Source: Blastochloris tepida (lineage in GTDB: Bacteria; Pseudomonadota; Alphaproteobacteria; Rhizobiales; Xanthobacteraceae). Taken from it: DNA of 64,000 nucleotides. The notes under the pieces were generated by a model, which was not told where the DNA came from, did no database searches, and worked only from the letters and a program-made list of their open reading frames with translations. Below are positions 25,114 to 35,140 of this stretch, piece after piece (position 1 is the first letter of the stretch; the number at the start of each line of letters is the position of its first letter). The stretch spans positions 360,001 through 424,000 of the forward strand of contig NZ_AP018907.1 in assembly GCF_003966715.1 (NCBI RefSeq), given 5' to 3'. Both the position numbers and the translations under genes were made by a program.

Positions 25114-26060
25114 CACGCGGTCGCGGATTCACGCACGTTGGTTTTGACGGAAATGGCGAAGTCCGGGCACAGCCATTCGCACACATGGCAGCCGGTGCAG
25201 GCATCGGGGTGCTTCACGGTGGCGACCTGCTCGCGCGACATCGCGAGGCAGCGCTCCGGGCAGAGCTTGACGCAGATGTCGCAGCCCTTGCACCACGCGG
25301 CGTTGACCGTGACCTCGAACGACACTTCGGGGTGCGGCGCGCGGGCGGCGGGCCGCCGCGTGATCGACTTGTCGAAGCGCAGCTCGGGGTCGCGGCGCGC
25401 GGCCTCGGCCCAGGCGCGGCCGGCCTCGAACGCCTTGCGGTTGATCTCGCGGGTGCGCTTCGGGACGAGCTCCTCGATCACCGCCAGCCATTCGGCCGGC
25501 GGATCGTCGAGCGACACCGACAGCGTGCCGAGCAGCACGGTGTTGGCGGCGCGCACGTCGCCCAGCTCCTCGGCGATCGAGGTGGCGTCGAGCGCGTAGC
25601 CGTCGGCGATGCGGCCGACGATCTCGGCCGGGGTTTCGCGGGCATAATTGGTGGTGGCGCCGTGCTTGCGGCTGCGGCATGCAAACGGCGGCACGATGCG
25701 CCTTGTGTCGGCGATGAACACGCCGGAGTCGGGCTTGAGATAATCGAGCCAGCGCAGCCCTTCCGCCCATTCCAGCGCGATCAGCGCGTCGGCGTCGCCC
25801 TTGGCGATGGTCGGCGACCACACCTCCTTGCCGAAGCGCACATGGCTGAACACGATGCCGCCGCGCTTGGCCATGCCGTGCACTTCGCTCTGCTTGACCT
25901 GCAGGCCCTGGCGCTGGCCGAGCAGCGCCATCACCTTGGAGATCATCAGCACGCCCTGGCCGCCGACGCCGACGATCATGATGTTGCGCGGCTGCGCCGG
26001 GTTGGGGTCGGCCGCGGGCGCGGCGCCGTCCAAGGGAAGAGCGGTATCTGCAGCGGTCAT
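25113..26060 (-). CDS. IorB-like gamma subunit fused to a 2x[4Fe-4S] ferredoxin domain
   Basis: A 315-residue protein. Residues 27 to about 220 are a 2-oxoacid oxidoreductase gamma domain (VGVGGQGVLMISKVMA; SEVHGMAKRGGIVFSHVR is IorB-like). The C-terminus carries two cluster motifs, CKGCDICVKLCPERC and CTGCHVCEWLCPDF, resembling a KorD ferredoxin subunit. Ordinary IorB is about 200 residues and lacks these. Lying between iorA and korA, it could serve both enzymes: gamma subunit for IorA and electron-transfer subunit for KorABC. Confidence 0.88.
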   Translation of the reverse strand: MTAADTALPLDGAAPAADPNPAQPRNIMIVGVGGQGVLMISKVMALLGQRQGLQVKQSEVHGMAKRGGIVFSHVRFGKEVWSPTIAKGDADALIALEWAEGLRWLDYLKPDSGVFIADTRRIVPPFACRSRKHGATTNYARETPAEIVGRIADGYALDATSIAEELGDVRAANTVLLGTLSVSLDDPPAEWLAVIEELVPKRTREINRKAFEAGRAWAEAARRDPELRFDKSITRRPAARAPHPEVSFEVTVNAAWCKGCDICVKLCPERCLAMSREQVATVKHPDACTGCHVCEWLCPDFAISVKTNVRESATA

Positions 26061-26177
26061 CTTCTTGCGCCTGGCGTTCACGGGAGCATCGGCCTGACTG
26101 ATCGGATCGGAGCGGTGCCCGACGTCCTGGAGGTGTTGCGGTGTCGTCTGCAAAGGTCTCGTTGGCAGGGGTGGTTT

Positions 26178-26227
26178 GCGCAAAATCTCTTTGCGCAAAA
26201 CCGGTTCCCACTCTTGCGCATCATGCT
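26178..26227. repeat. Rhizobiales-type GCAAAACCGGTTCCCAC repeat (partial)
   Basis: A TTTGCGCAAAATC...TTGCGCAAAACCGG unit followed by TTCCCACTCTTGCGCA and CATGCT. Close relatives in this window are at 31686 and, shorter, at 48555. It lies between iorA and the iorB fusion gene, so the two are separated by 166 bases. Confidence 0.65.
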
Positions 26228-28035
26228 CAGTGCACCGGCTGGATGCAGTCCGAGGGGCAGACCTGGGCGCACACCGTGCAGCCGATGCAGGTCGCGGTGT
26301 CGATCTTCACCTTGTGGCGGCCCTCATGCACCTCGTCCGACCAGGTGATGGAGGGGCAGCCGAGATTCATGCACGACTGGCAGGCGACGCAGCCGGCCGC
26401 GTTGACCGCCAGCGGCGTGCCCTTGATCTTGACCGGATCGAGCACGCACGGCCGGCGGGCGATGACCACCGACACGCCCTTGGTCGAGATCGCCTCGCGC
26501 AGCGTCTGATAGAGCCGGCCGACCTCGTAGGGATCGACGACGCGCACCGACTCGACGCCCACCGCGCGGCACAGCTTCTCGTAATCGACCCGCGGCGCCG
26601 GCTCGCCGCGCAGCGTGCGGCCGGTGCCGGGATGGTCCTGGCCGCCGGTCATCGCGGTGATGCCGTTGTCGAGGATCACCACCGTGATGTTGGCCTTGTG
26701 ATAGACGGCGTCGATCAGCGGCGGAATGCCGGAGTGCAGGAAGGTCGAGTCGCCGATGGTGGCGACGATCGGCTTGGTCTCGGTGCCCGACAGCGCCATG
26801 CCGGTGGCGTTGGCGATGGAGGCGCCCATGCACACGGTGGTGTCGATCGAGCGCAGCGGCTCGACGGCGGCCAGCGTGTAGCAGCCGATGTCGCCGGCGA
26901 CGCGCGCGCTCAAGCCGCGCAGCGCCAGGAAGGTGGCGGTGTGCGGGCAGCCCGAGCACAGCACCGGCGGCCGGGCCATCGGCTCGATGTCGAGCGAGAT
27001 TGTCGGCGGCGCCGGGTCCATCAGCCCGGCCTTGGCGAGGCCGGCGCGAACCACCTCCGGCGAGAATTCGCCGATGCGCGGGAAGAACGCCTTGCCCTCG
27101 GCCGCAAGCCCGAGCCCCCGGATCTCCTTCTCCAGCACCGGCTCCAGCTCCTCGACCACGATCAGGCGGTCGACCGAGGCGGCGAACGCCTTGATGGTCT
27201 CCTCGGGCAGCGGATAGGCGGTGCCGAGCTTGAGGATGGCGGCGGTGGGGGCGACCTCCTTGACGTAGAGATAGGAGGTGGCGCCGGTGACGATGCCGAA
27301 ACGGGTGTCGCCCTTCTCCCAGCGGGTGAGCGGGGAGTCTTCGAGAAACTTCGCCAGCCGCGCCTCGCGCTCGATCAGCTTGGGGTGCAGGCGCCGGGCA
27401 TTGGCGGGGATGGTCACGGTCTTGGTCGGCTGGTCGACGAAGCCCTTGGGCATCGGCACCTTGCGGCTGCCGACCCGCACCACCGAGCGGGTGTGCGACA
27501 GGCGGGTGGTCGAGCGCACGATCACCGGCGTGTCGAAGGCTTCCGAGATCTCGAACGCCAGCTTGGTGAATTCATACGCCTCCTGGGCGTCGGCGGGCTC
27601 CAGCACCGGCACGCCGGCCAGCTTGGCGAACAGGCGGGTGTCCTGCTCGTTCTGGGAGGAATGGATGCCGGGGTCGTCGCAGACGATCAGGACGAGGCCG
27701 CCATGGACGCCGATATAGGACTGCGACATCAGCGAGTCGGCGGCGACGTTGAGGCCGACATGCTTCATGGTGCAGATCGCCCGCACGCCCGACAGCGCCG
27801 CGCCGATGGCGACGTCCAGCGCCACCTTCTCGTTGGTCGACCAGTCGGCGTAGAGGTCGGACGCCGGATAGGTGGCCAGCGACTCCAGGATCTCGGTGCT
27901 CGGCGTGCCGGGATAGGCGGCGGCGACGCGCACGCCCGCCTCCCAGGCGCCGCGGGCAATGGCCTCATTGCCCATCAGCGGCAGCGTTTCCGTGCCCGCC
28001 GCCTCGACCTCGACATCTCTGACTTGAAGGTTCAT
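26227..28035 (-). CDS. iorA: Indolepyruvate ferredoxin oxidoreductase, alpha subunit
   Basis: A 602-residue TPP enzyme that oxidises aryl pyruvates (indole-, phenyl- or hydroxyphenylpyruvate) to aryl-acetyl-CoA in known systems. Domains: pyrimidine domain (GNEAIARGAWEAGVRVAAAYPGTPS in parts, residues 22-46), TPP domain (LCSGCPHTATF, GDSTFLHSGIPPLIDA, NGITAMTGGQ), and C-terminal clusters CVACQSCMNLGCP and CIGCTVCAQVCP. It is followed by the IorB fusion. In this locus it follows an amino-acid-type ABC transporter. Confidence 0.94.
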   Translation of the reverse strand: MNLQVRDVEVEAAGTETLPLMGNEAIARGAWEAGVRVAAAYPGTPSTEILESLATYPASDLYADWSTNEKVALDVAIGAALSGVRAICTMKHVGLNVAADSLMSQSYIGVHGGLVLIVCDDPGIHSSQNEQDTRLFAKLAGVPVLEPADAQEAYEFTKLAFEISEAFDTPVIVRSTTRLSHTRSVVRVGSRKVPMPKGFVDQPTKTVTIPANARRLHPKLIEREARLAKFLEDSPLTRWEKGDTRFGIVTGATSYLYVKEVAPTAAILKLGTAYPLPEETIKAFAASVDRLIVVEELEPVLEKEIRGLGLAAEGKAFFPRIGEFSPEVVRAGLAKAGLMDPAPPTISLDIEPMARPPVLCSGCPHTATFLALRGLSARVAGDIGCYTLAAVEPLRSIDTTVCMGASIANATGMALSGTETKPIVATIGDSTFLHSGIPPLIDAVYHKANITVVILDNGITAMTGGQDHPGTGRTLRGEPAPRVDYEKLCRAVGVESVRVVDPYEVGRLYQTLREAISTKGVSVVIARRPCVLDPVKIKGTPLAVNAAGCVACQSCMNLGCPSITWSDEVHEGRHKVKIDTATCIGCTVCAQVCPSDCIQPVH

Positions 28036-28045
28036 CGCGATACCG

Positions 28046-28103
28046 GCCCTTTTCGGGATTTCCTGCCCTTTTCGGGATTTCCTGCCCTTTCGGGATTTGC
28101 TGC
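28046..28103. repeat. Three tandem copies of an 18-19 bp unit in the iorA leader
   Basis: The unit GCCCTTTTCGGGATTTCCT is repeated with slight decay at about 28046, 28065 and 28084, ending 11 bases before the iorA ATG counted on the minus strand. Each unit has a small palindrome (CCC..GGG). It may affect iorA translation or be simple slippage. Confidence 0.75.
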
Positions 28104-28231
28104 CCCGCGGGAATGTCATGCCCCTGTCAAGGGCGGCGCACTCTATAGAACTGTTCAATTGCACGCCACCCTGGCCATTGCCTGAGCAGGCGCGCAATGC
28201 GGAAAACCGCGTTCGGCGGCCTTGCGGCCGG

Positions 28232-28955
<724 letters not shown>

Positions 28956-28963
<8 letters not shown>

Positions 28964-29750
28964 AGGAGGGGGCCTCGGCGAGGCGGTGGGCGGCGTCGCG
29001 GCCGAGATAGGCCTCGATCACCCGCGGATCGCGCGCCACCGCGTGCGGCTCGCCCTCGGTCAAGACCCGGCCCTCGACCAGCACCAGCACGCGGTTCGAG
29101 ATGCCCATCACCAGCTTCATGTCGTGCTCGATCAGCACGATCGTGATGCCGCTCGCGGCGATCTCGACCAGCAGGCGGTCGATCTCCTCGGTCTCGGCGG
29201 CGTTGCAGCCGGCGGCGGGCTCGTCGAGCAGCAGCAGGCGCGGCTCGGTGGCGAGCGCGCGGGCGATCTCCAGCCGCTTCATCGCGCCATAGGGCAGGGC
29301 GCCGGCCAGCCGTCCGGCCTCGCCGTCCAGCCCGACGCGGGCGAGGCAGGCCATGGCCAGCTCGCGCGAGCGCCGCTCCTGGGCGCGGGTGGCCGGCGAG
29401 CGCACGAGATGGCCGAGGATCGCCCGCGTCTCGTGGCGGTGGCGGCCGGTCATCGCGTTCTCCAGCACCGTCATGCGGGTGAAGAGCTGCAGGTTCTGGA
29501 AGGTGCGCGACAGGCCGAGGCTGGCCAGGGTCGCCGGCCGCAGGCCGGTGACGTCGAGGCCGTCGACGGCGATGGTGCCGTCCGCCGTGCGGTAGACGCC
29601 GGAGATCAGGTTGAACAGCGTGGTCTTGCCGGCGCCGTTCGGGCCGATGATCGAGAAGATCATCCCGCGCGGCACCGCGAACGACACGTCGTCGAGGGCG
29701 CGGATGCCGCCAAACGCGATGCCGAGGCCGTCGACCTTGAGAATGCTCAT
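28956..29750 (-). CDS. livG: Branched-chain amino acid ABC transporter ATPase LivG
   Basis: A 264-residue ATPase with Walker A GPNGAGKTTLFNLISG, signature LPYGAMKRLEIARAL (the usual GxQ of this family is altered to GAM), Walker B LLLLDEPAAGCNAAET and the switch EHD. LSRTFQNLQLF is the Q-loop. It works with LivF, LivH and LivM. A 4-base overlap with livM shows coupling. Confidence 0.93.
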
Positions 29751-30694
29751 GGCGTGGGCCTCGACGTCAGGCGCGCCGCGAGCCCGGGCACGATGCCGCC
29801 GCGCAGGAAGATCATGAACAGGATGATCATCACCCCCAGCACCAGTGTCTCGTACTCCTGAAACACGGTGAGCACCTGGGGCAGGATGACCAGCACCGCG
29901 GCGCCGACGATCGAGCCGAGGATCGAGCCGAGCCCGCCGATCACCGCCATGGTCACGAACTCGACCGAGCGCAGGAAGCTGCCGACGTCCGGCGTGACGT
30001 GGCCGCTGAACAGCGCGAGCGCCGCGCCGGCCACGGCGGCATAGATGGAAGCCGCGACGAACACCACGAGCTTGTAGCGGGCGACGTCGATGCCCAGCAC
30101 CTCGGCGGCGACCTCGGAATCGTGCAGCGCGCGCAGCGCCCGCCCGGTCGGGCTGTTGAGCAGGTTGAGCGCGGCGACGACGCCGAGGATCAAGAGGCCG
30201 CCGCTGATCCAGTACCAGGTTTCCGGCGCGCGCAGCTTGAAGCCGAACACCGTGGCGCGGGCCACCGCCATGCCGTCCGGGCCGCCGGTGACGGCGACCT
30301 CGGCATTCAGCACCATGGTGATCAGCATGCCGATGCCGAGCGTGGCGACGGCGAGGTGCTGGCCGCGAAGCCGCAGGATCGGCCGGCCGATGGCGAAGGC
30401 CAGGGCTGCGGCCAGCGCGACGCCGGTGACGGCGGCCAGCAATGGCGGCCAGCCGAACTGCGCCGGCAGGATGGCGGTGCCATAGGCGCCGATAGCGAAG
30501 AAGCCGGCATGGCCGAGGCTGACCTGGCCGGCATAGCCCATCAGCAGATTGAGGCCGATCACCGCCAGCGCGCTGATGAACACCAGGGCGCCGACCCGGT
30601 AGTAATAGGCCGAGGGCAGCACGAGGCCCGGCAGCACGACGATCAGCACGGTGGCGGCCAGGATCAGCACCGCGGGGGAGATCTTCAGCGCCAT
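29747..30694 (-). CDS. livM: Branched-chain amino acid ABC transporter permease LivM
   Basis: A 315-residue inner-membrane permease with about nine to ten helices. NLLMGYAGQVSLGHAGFFAIGAYG is the family signature near residues 48-72, and IGGLGSILGSIVGAAVL marks the C-terminal coupling region. ATG 30694 shares a base with the livH stop (TGATG). In the plus-strand view many helices are rich in Ala, Val and Leu, as expected. Confidence 0.93.
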   Translation of the reverse strand: MALKISPAVLILAATVLIVVLPGLVLPSAYYYRVGALVFISALAVIGLNLLMGYAGQVSLGHAGFFAIGAYGTAILPAQFGWPPLLAAVTGVALAAALAFAIGRPILRLRGQHLAVATLGIGMLITMVLNAEVAVTGGPDGMAVARATVFGFKLRAPETWYWISGGLLILGVVAALNLLNSPTGRALRALHDSEVAAEVLGIDVARYKLVVFVAASIYAAVAGAALALFSGHVTPDVGSFLRSVEFVTMAVIGGLGSILGSIVGAAVLVILPQVLTVFQEYETLVLGVMIILFMIFLRGGIVPGLAARLTSRPTP

Positions 30695-31566
30695 CACACC
30701 CGCTCCACGTGCTTCACCCGGGCGAGCCCGCCCGGCATGACGATCAGCACGGCGATGAGGATGGCGAAGGCCACCGCGTCCTTATAGGTGGAGGACAGAT
30801 AGCCGGCCGCAAACGATTCCAGCAGGCCGAGCAGCAGCCCGCCGGCCACCGCGCCCAGCGGATTGCCGATGCCGCCCAGCACCGCCGCGGCGAAGCCCTT
30901 GAGCGACAGGATCACGCCGACATCGTAGCTGGTCAGCGTGATCGGCGTGACCAGGATGCCGGCAATGGCGCCGATGGCGGCCGACATGGCGAAGCAGAAG
31001 CCGACGATGACGGAGGTGTTGATGCCGGCGAGGCGCGCCGCCATGCGGTCGGCGGCGGTGGCGAGCACCGCCTTGCCGAACAGCGTGCGGGCGAGGAACA
31101 CCCTCAGCGCCAGCACGATCACCGCCATGCCGCCGACCACCCAGAACGCCTGCGGCTGCACCGAAGCGCCCAATAGCGACACCGGCTCCTCGCCCGAGAA
31201 GCCGGGCAGCTTGTGGAACTGCTTGTCGAACACCAGGGGCGCGGCGCCGCGCAGCACCAGCGACACGCCGATGGTGAGGATGATCAGCGTCACCGCATTG
31301 GCGCCGCGTGCCGGCTCGATGACGAGGGTGTGCACCAGCAGGCCGGTCGCCACCGCCACCGCCACGGCGATGAGCGCCGCCAGCGGAATCGGCAGGCCGA
31401 GCGCGGCGAGGAACACGGTCGCCATGCCGCCCAGCATGACGAACTCGCCCTGGGCGAAGTTCACCACGCTGGAGGCGTTGTAGATCAGCGTGAAGCCCAG
31501 CGCGACGAGCGCATAGACGGCGCCGACGGTCAGCCCCGACATGGCGAACTGGACGAAATCGGCCAT
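30694..31566 (-). CDS. livH: Branched-chain amino acid ABC transporter permease LivH
   Basis: A 290-residue permease. The start FAMSGLTVGAVYALVALGFTLIYN and NFAQGEFVMLG are LivH signatures; KGFAAAVLGGIGNPLGAVAGG is the conserved ATPase-contact loop. ATG 31566 (MADFVQF) is chosen rather than the frame start at 31602, which adds a basic extension lacking homology. First of four tightly overlapping genes after a 265-base gap from livK. Confidence 0.93.
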   Translation of the reverse strand: MADFVQFAMSGLTVGAVYALVALGFTLIYNASSVVNFAQGEFVMLGGMATVFLAALGLPIPLAALIAVAVAVATGLLVHTLVIEPARGANAVTLIILTIGVSLVLRGAAPLVFDKQFHKLPGFSGEEPVSLLGASVQPQAFWVVGGMAVIVLALRVFLARTLFGKAVLATAADRMAARLAGINTSVIVGFCFAMSAAIGAIAGILVTPITLTSYDVGVILSLKGFAAAVLGGIGNPLGAVAGGLLLGLLESFAAGYLSSTYKDAVAFAILIAVLIVMPGGLARVKHVERV

Positions 31567-31599
31567 CAGGCGCGTCCCGGTACGATTACGGTGTGTCGT

Positions 31600-31822
31600 C
31601 ATCCCGGGGCTCGCGCAGCGAGAACCCGGGATCGTCTGCAGCGTGCAGCGGCTGGAGCGCGACCTGATCCGACTGCATCAGATCTGGCGCTCTAACTCTT
31701 TGAATTGTCGCATTCTCTTTTGCAAAACCGGTATCCACTTTTGCGGAGAATGCTTCAATCTCCACGCGGTCCCGGGTCGCGCGGCGGATGCTGCGCATGC
31801 CGCCGCTTGCCCGGGACGACGC
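31600..31822. repeat. REP-like palindromes and GCAAAACCGGTATCCAC repeat between livK and livH
   Basis: A REP-like unit at 31603-31640 (TCATCCCGGGGCTCGCGCAG...CCCGGGAT), the element ATTCTCTTTTGCAAAACCGG with TATCCACTTTTGCGG and GAATGCT (31711-31753), and a second REP-like hairpin GTCCCGGG...CCCGGGAC (31770-31817). The paired hairpins may lower read-through so that livK is made in excess over the membrane parts. Confidence 0.7.
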
Positions 31823-31831
31823 AGTTTGCCG

Positions 31832-33025
31832 TCACTCCACCAGCGTCCAGTCGCCGCTGCGCACTTCGAGCAGTTTGAAGGCGGTGAGGTCGAGGCCCAT
31901 ATGGTCGTCCGGCGTCATGTTGAAGATGCCGGCGGTGCCGATGAAGCCCTGGGTCTTCTCGATCTCGTCGCGGATCCTGGCGGCGTCCGACGATTTCGCC
32001 CGGTCGAGCGCGCCCTTGAGGATGAACAGCGCGTCGAAGGCGTGGCCGCCGAAGGTCGAGACTTGGCCCTTGGTGGCCGCCTCATAGGAGGTCTTGTAGC
32101 CCAGCGCGATGGCCTTCTGGGGGTCGCTGTCGGGCAGCTTCTCGGCCACCAGCAGGGCGGCGGCGGGCAGGCGCACGCCCTCGGCGGCGTCGCCGGCCAG
32201 CTCGATGAAGCTTTTCGAGGCAACGCCGTGGCTCTGATAGAGCGGCAAGGTGATGCCGAGCTGGCGCACGTTGCGCGTCACGATCGCCGGCCCCTGGCCC
32301 ATGCCGGGATTGACCAGCGCCTGGATGCCGGGCGCACCCTTGAGGTTGGTGAGCTGGGCGGTCATGTCGGAATCGCGCGGGCCGTAGGTTTCCTCGGCGA
32401 CGATCTCGATGCCGTACTTGGCATTGACCTTGACGCACTGGTCGCGCATCGACTTGCCGAAGCCGTCGGTGCCGGAGATGATGCCGACCTTGGCCAAATT
32501 CTGCTTCTTGAGATCCTCGAAGATCTTCTCGCAGGCCATGCGGTCGGTGTGCGGGGTCTTGAACACCCACTTCTTGGTGGGCTCGACGATGCCGACCGCC
32601 CCGGCGAACGAGACGAACGGGATCTCGGCATCCTCGAACACCGGGATCATCGCCATGGTGGTGCCCGACGTGGTGCCGCCCAGCACCGCGGCCACCTTGT
32701 CCTCCTCCACCAGCCGGGTGGCGAAGGTGCGCGCCTTGTCGGCGTCGCCGCCATCGTCATAGATGATCAGCTTGATGGTATCGCCGTTGATGCCGCCGGC
32801 CTTGTTGATCTCCTCGGCATAGAGCTTCAGCGTCTTCTCCTCGGGATCGCCGAGGAAGGCGGCGGGGCCGGTCGCCGACAGGACCGAGCCGATCCTGATC
32901 TCCCCGGCCTGGGCCGCGCCGCCGAAACCGGCCGCGAGGCCGAGCGCCAGCGTGGATGCCGTTGCGGTCAGCCGGGCGGCCGCCAGCAGTCTTGCCGTCA
33001 CTGTCGTCGTCGCTCTTGCCGTCAT
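31832..33025 (-). CDS. livK: Branched-chain amino acid-type ABC transporter substrate-binding protein
   Basis: A 397-residue periplasmic binding protein: signal peptide to about residue 40 (AQAGEIRIG is the mature start), then a Leu/Ile/Val-binding type I fold (IRIGSVLSATGPAAFLGD, AAVLGGTTSGTTMAM, GIISGTDGFGKSM, HAFDALFILKGAL). Proteins of this family in Rhizobiales also bind aromatic acids. Adjacency to iorA/korABC and the divergent paaK suggests an aromatic or aryl-keto acid ligand; that is inference. Confidence 0.9.
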   Translation of the reverse strand: MTARATTTVTARLLAAARLTATASTLALGLAAGFGGAAQAGEIRIGSVLSATGPAAFLGDPEEKTLKLYAEEINKAGGINGDTIKLIIYDDGGDADKARTFATRLVEEDKVAAVLGGTTSGTTMAMIPVFEDAEIPFVSFAGAVGIVEPTKKWVFKTPHTDRMACEKIFEDLKKQNLAKVGIISGTDGFGKSMRDQCVKVNAKYGIEIVAEETYGPRDSDMTAQLTNLKGAPGIQALVNPGMGQGPAIVTRNVRQLGITLPLYQSHGVASKSFIELAGDAAEGVRLPAAALLVAEKLPDSDPQKAIALGYKTSYEAATKGQVSTFGGHAFDALFILKGALDRAKSSDAARIRDEIEKTQGFIGTAGIFNMTPDDHMGLDLTAFKLLEVRSGDWTLVE

Positions 33026-33230
33026 GGGTGCTCCCCCTCGATGGTGCGGTTGGTCCGCGCATTTTTCTGAATTGTTGTCAGGCTGCGCTCATAGCGCATC
33101 GCTGCCTTGCGTGGAAAGCTGCTCTTTTGGCGAGCCCGGCGTATTGACCTCTGTCAATTCCCGGCGCGCGCCGCAGCCGTCCGGACGGAATCGCGCCGCG
33201 GGGCCCGGTGTGGGGCCGCGGCCGAGATCT

Positions 33231-33357
33231 CATACGGTTTCCGGTTGATCCCTTCGGGATACCGGAAACGGGCTCGCCGAAAACCCTTTTGTTCGGGAAC
33301 GGGATTTTCGGCGATCGGAATACGATTCTCCGGCTTGATCAGCCGGAAATCGTATCA
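33231..33357 (+). repeat. Three-hairpin repeat, copy 3
   Basis: Full-length copy with H1 (ACGGTTTCCGG/CCGGAAACGGG), H2 (CTCGCCGAAAA/TTTTCGGCGA) and H3 (TACGATTCTCCGGC.../GCCGGAAATCGTA). Unlike most copies it lies upstream of a gene (livK) instead of just after one. Confidence 0.9.
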
Positions 33358-33435
33358 GCGGAAATCCTTGTTCGGAAACGCGATTCCTGGCGGAATGGCG
33401 GTTGATCGCCGCCACTTCGGGCCGTAATCCTTGAC

Positions 33436-33859
33436 TAAACCGAACGTGTCCGGGCCGACCCCACCCCAACGGCTCCCGGCGGCAAGCCGCCTTCATCGTC
33501 GGAGGGTCGGATTTCCGGCGGCAGATCGAGACGGCGTCCGGCCAATTTCTGGATTCTGGCTTCGCTGCGCCACCGCGAAGCCCCCAACCCCTCCCCACCG
33601 CTCGCGAAGCTCGCGGGGGGAGGGGAGAAGCGGGATGCCTCTTCTGCCCTCCATGAGCACAATGAGGATCGGCGGGGACGGGCGCACGGCCTTCTTCTCC
33701 CCTCCCCCCATGAACGAAAGTGAATGGCGGGGAGGGGTCGGGGGTGGGGGGCGCGGAATGCCCCGGCGCGCGTCGTCTAAACGGAACGTGTCCGGGCCGA
33801 CCCCACCCAACGGCTCCCGGCGGCGAGGCGCCTTCGTCGCCGGCGGGTCGGATTTTCGG
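33436..33859. repeat. 82-bp direct repeats flanking a large palindrome
   Basis: Bases 33436-33518 and 33778-33859 are near-identical direct repeats (shared GAACGTGTCCGGGCCGACCC, CAACGGCTCCCGGCGGC, GGGTCGGATTT). Between them, 33581-33630 and 33694-33745 form an inverted pair (CCCAACCCCTCCCC...GGGGGGAGGGGAGAAG and its complement). The block has no gene and ends about 30 bases before paaI. Confidence 0.85.
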
Positions 33860-33890
33860 TATCAAACTGATAGAAAACGTGAGAACGCGA

Positions 33891-34313
33891 ATGGACATGA
33901 CGCCCGAGGAAATCGCCCGCCGCTCCGCCGATGCGATGATGCCCGACGACAAGGCGCCTGCTGCGCTCGGCATCGTCATCGAGGCGGTGGGACCGGGCGA
34001 GGCCGCCGCGTCGATGGTGGTGACCGAGGCGATGGTCAACGGCCACGGCACCTGCCATGGCGGCTACATCTTCGCGCTGGCCGACACCGCCTTCGCCTAT
34101 GCCTGCAATTCCTACGGCCAGCGGGCGGTGGCGCAGCACTGCTCGATCAGCTTCCTCAAGCCGGCCCAGATCGGCATGAAGCTCACCGCGCTGGCCCGCG
34201 AGCGCCACCGGGCCGAGCGCTCCGGCATCTATGACGTGACCTTGACCGCGGACGGCGCGACGATCGCCGAGTTCCGCGGCCACAGCCGCATCGTGCCGGG
34301 CACGCTGATCTGA
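33891..34313 (+). CDS. paaI: PaaI-type hotdog thioesterase
   Basis: A 140-residue hotdog-fold acyl-CoA thioesterase. The family motif GTCHGGYIFALADTAFAYACNSYG holds the catalytic region (HGG with the following Asp). In PaaI systems the enzyme hydrolyses phenylacetyl-CoA or ring-hydroxylated derivatives to free CoA trapped in dead-end products. ATG 33891 starts MDMTPEEIARRSADAM. Only one other gene separates it from paaK, on the same strand. Confidence 0.9.
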   Translation: MDMTPEEIARRSADAMMPDDKAPAALGIVIEAVGPGEAAASMVVTEAMVNGHGTCHGGYIFALADTAFAYACNSYGQRAVAQHCSISFLKPAQIGMKLTALARERHRAERSGIYDVTLTADGATIAEFRGHSRIVPGTLI

Positions 34314-34364
34314 TCTGATCCGCCGGCCGGGCGTAGGACCATGGGTCACCATTTGGAGCTATCC

Positions 34365-34979
34365 ATGACGGCTTTCGGACGGTTTGTTGCGGCGCTTGCG
34401 GTGCCGCTCGCGCTTGCCGCGCCGCTGGCGTTTGGCCCCGCCGGTGCGGCGTTGGCTGAGACCTCGGCGGCGGAGACGGCGGAAGCCTCGCGCTGCCCCG
34501 GCATCGCCGACGCGGCCGAGCGGCTCCGGTGCTTCGACGCCGAGAGCGCCAAGGCGACGCAGACCGACAAGGCGGCGCGGACCGACAGGCCCGCGGCTGA
34601 GACCCAGCCTGCCGGCTGGGTGCTGGAGCGCCGGCGCGATCCCCTCACCGATGGCGTGGCCTGCGTCATCTCCCCGCCCGGCAGGCCCGATGTCCGGGTC
34701 GGCCGCGAGGAGATGGTTGTCAGGTTCGGGCAGCGCGGCGGCGTCGCGCGCTACCGCTTCCGGATCGACAATTCCGAGCCGAGCCGGGTGCGCACCCTGC
34801 CGCGCAGGGACCGCGCCGTGCAGGAGGTGCGCTTCCGCGGCAAGGTGTTCGACCGCATCCTGGTCGGCCGCCGCCTCGTGCTCGAAGTCACGACCTTCGG
34901 CGCCGGCGTGGTGACCGAGGAATTCGATCTGGCCGGGCTTTCGGCCCAGCACGACCGCTTGCTGCGCGAGTGCCCGTGA
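34365..34979 (+). CDS. Exported hypothetical protein with C-x(n)-RLRCFD motif
   Basis: A 204-residue predicted periplasmic protein: signal peptide (1-31, ending ALA), then CPGIADAAERLRCFDAESAK, a short Cys-pair motif seen in several periplasmic families, a Lys/Thr-rich linker, and a beta-rich C-terminal domain with many arginines. GGAG lies eight bases before ATG 34365. I do not recognise the family. It lies between paaI and paaK but does not look metabolic. Confidence 0.7.
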   Translation: MTAFGRFVAALAVPLALAAPLAFGPAGAALAETSAAETAEASRCPGIADAAERLRCFDAESAKATQTDKAARTDRPAAETQPAGWVLERRRDPLTDGVACVISPPGRPDVRVGREEMVVRFGQRGGVARYRFRIDNSEPSRVRTLPRRDRAVQEVRFRGKVFDRILVGRRLVLEVTTFGAGVVTEEFDLAGLSAQHDRLLRECP

Positions 34980-35140
34980 TCCCTTGTTCAGGCAGAGGGG
35001 CGGGCGGCCAAAAAAATCGCCGCGGCCCGCCGGCTACGTGATCAACCGCAATGAAGCGCGAGGAAGGCCGGCGCTATTGCCTGCCCCCGAACGTGGCGTT
35101 CGCGTGTCCGGACCGCCCAAGCCTGAGGAAGGAAAGCACG

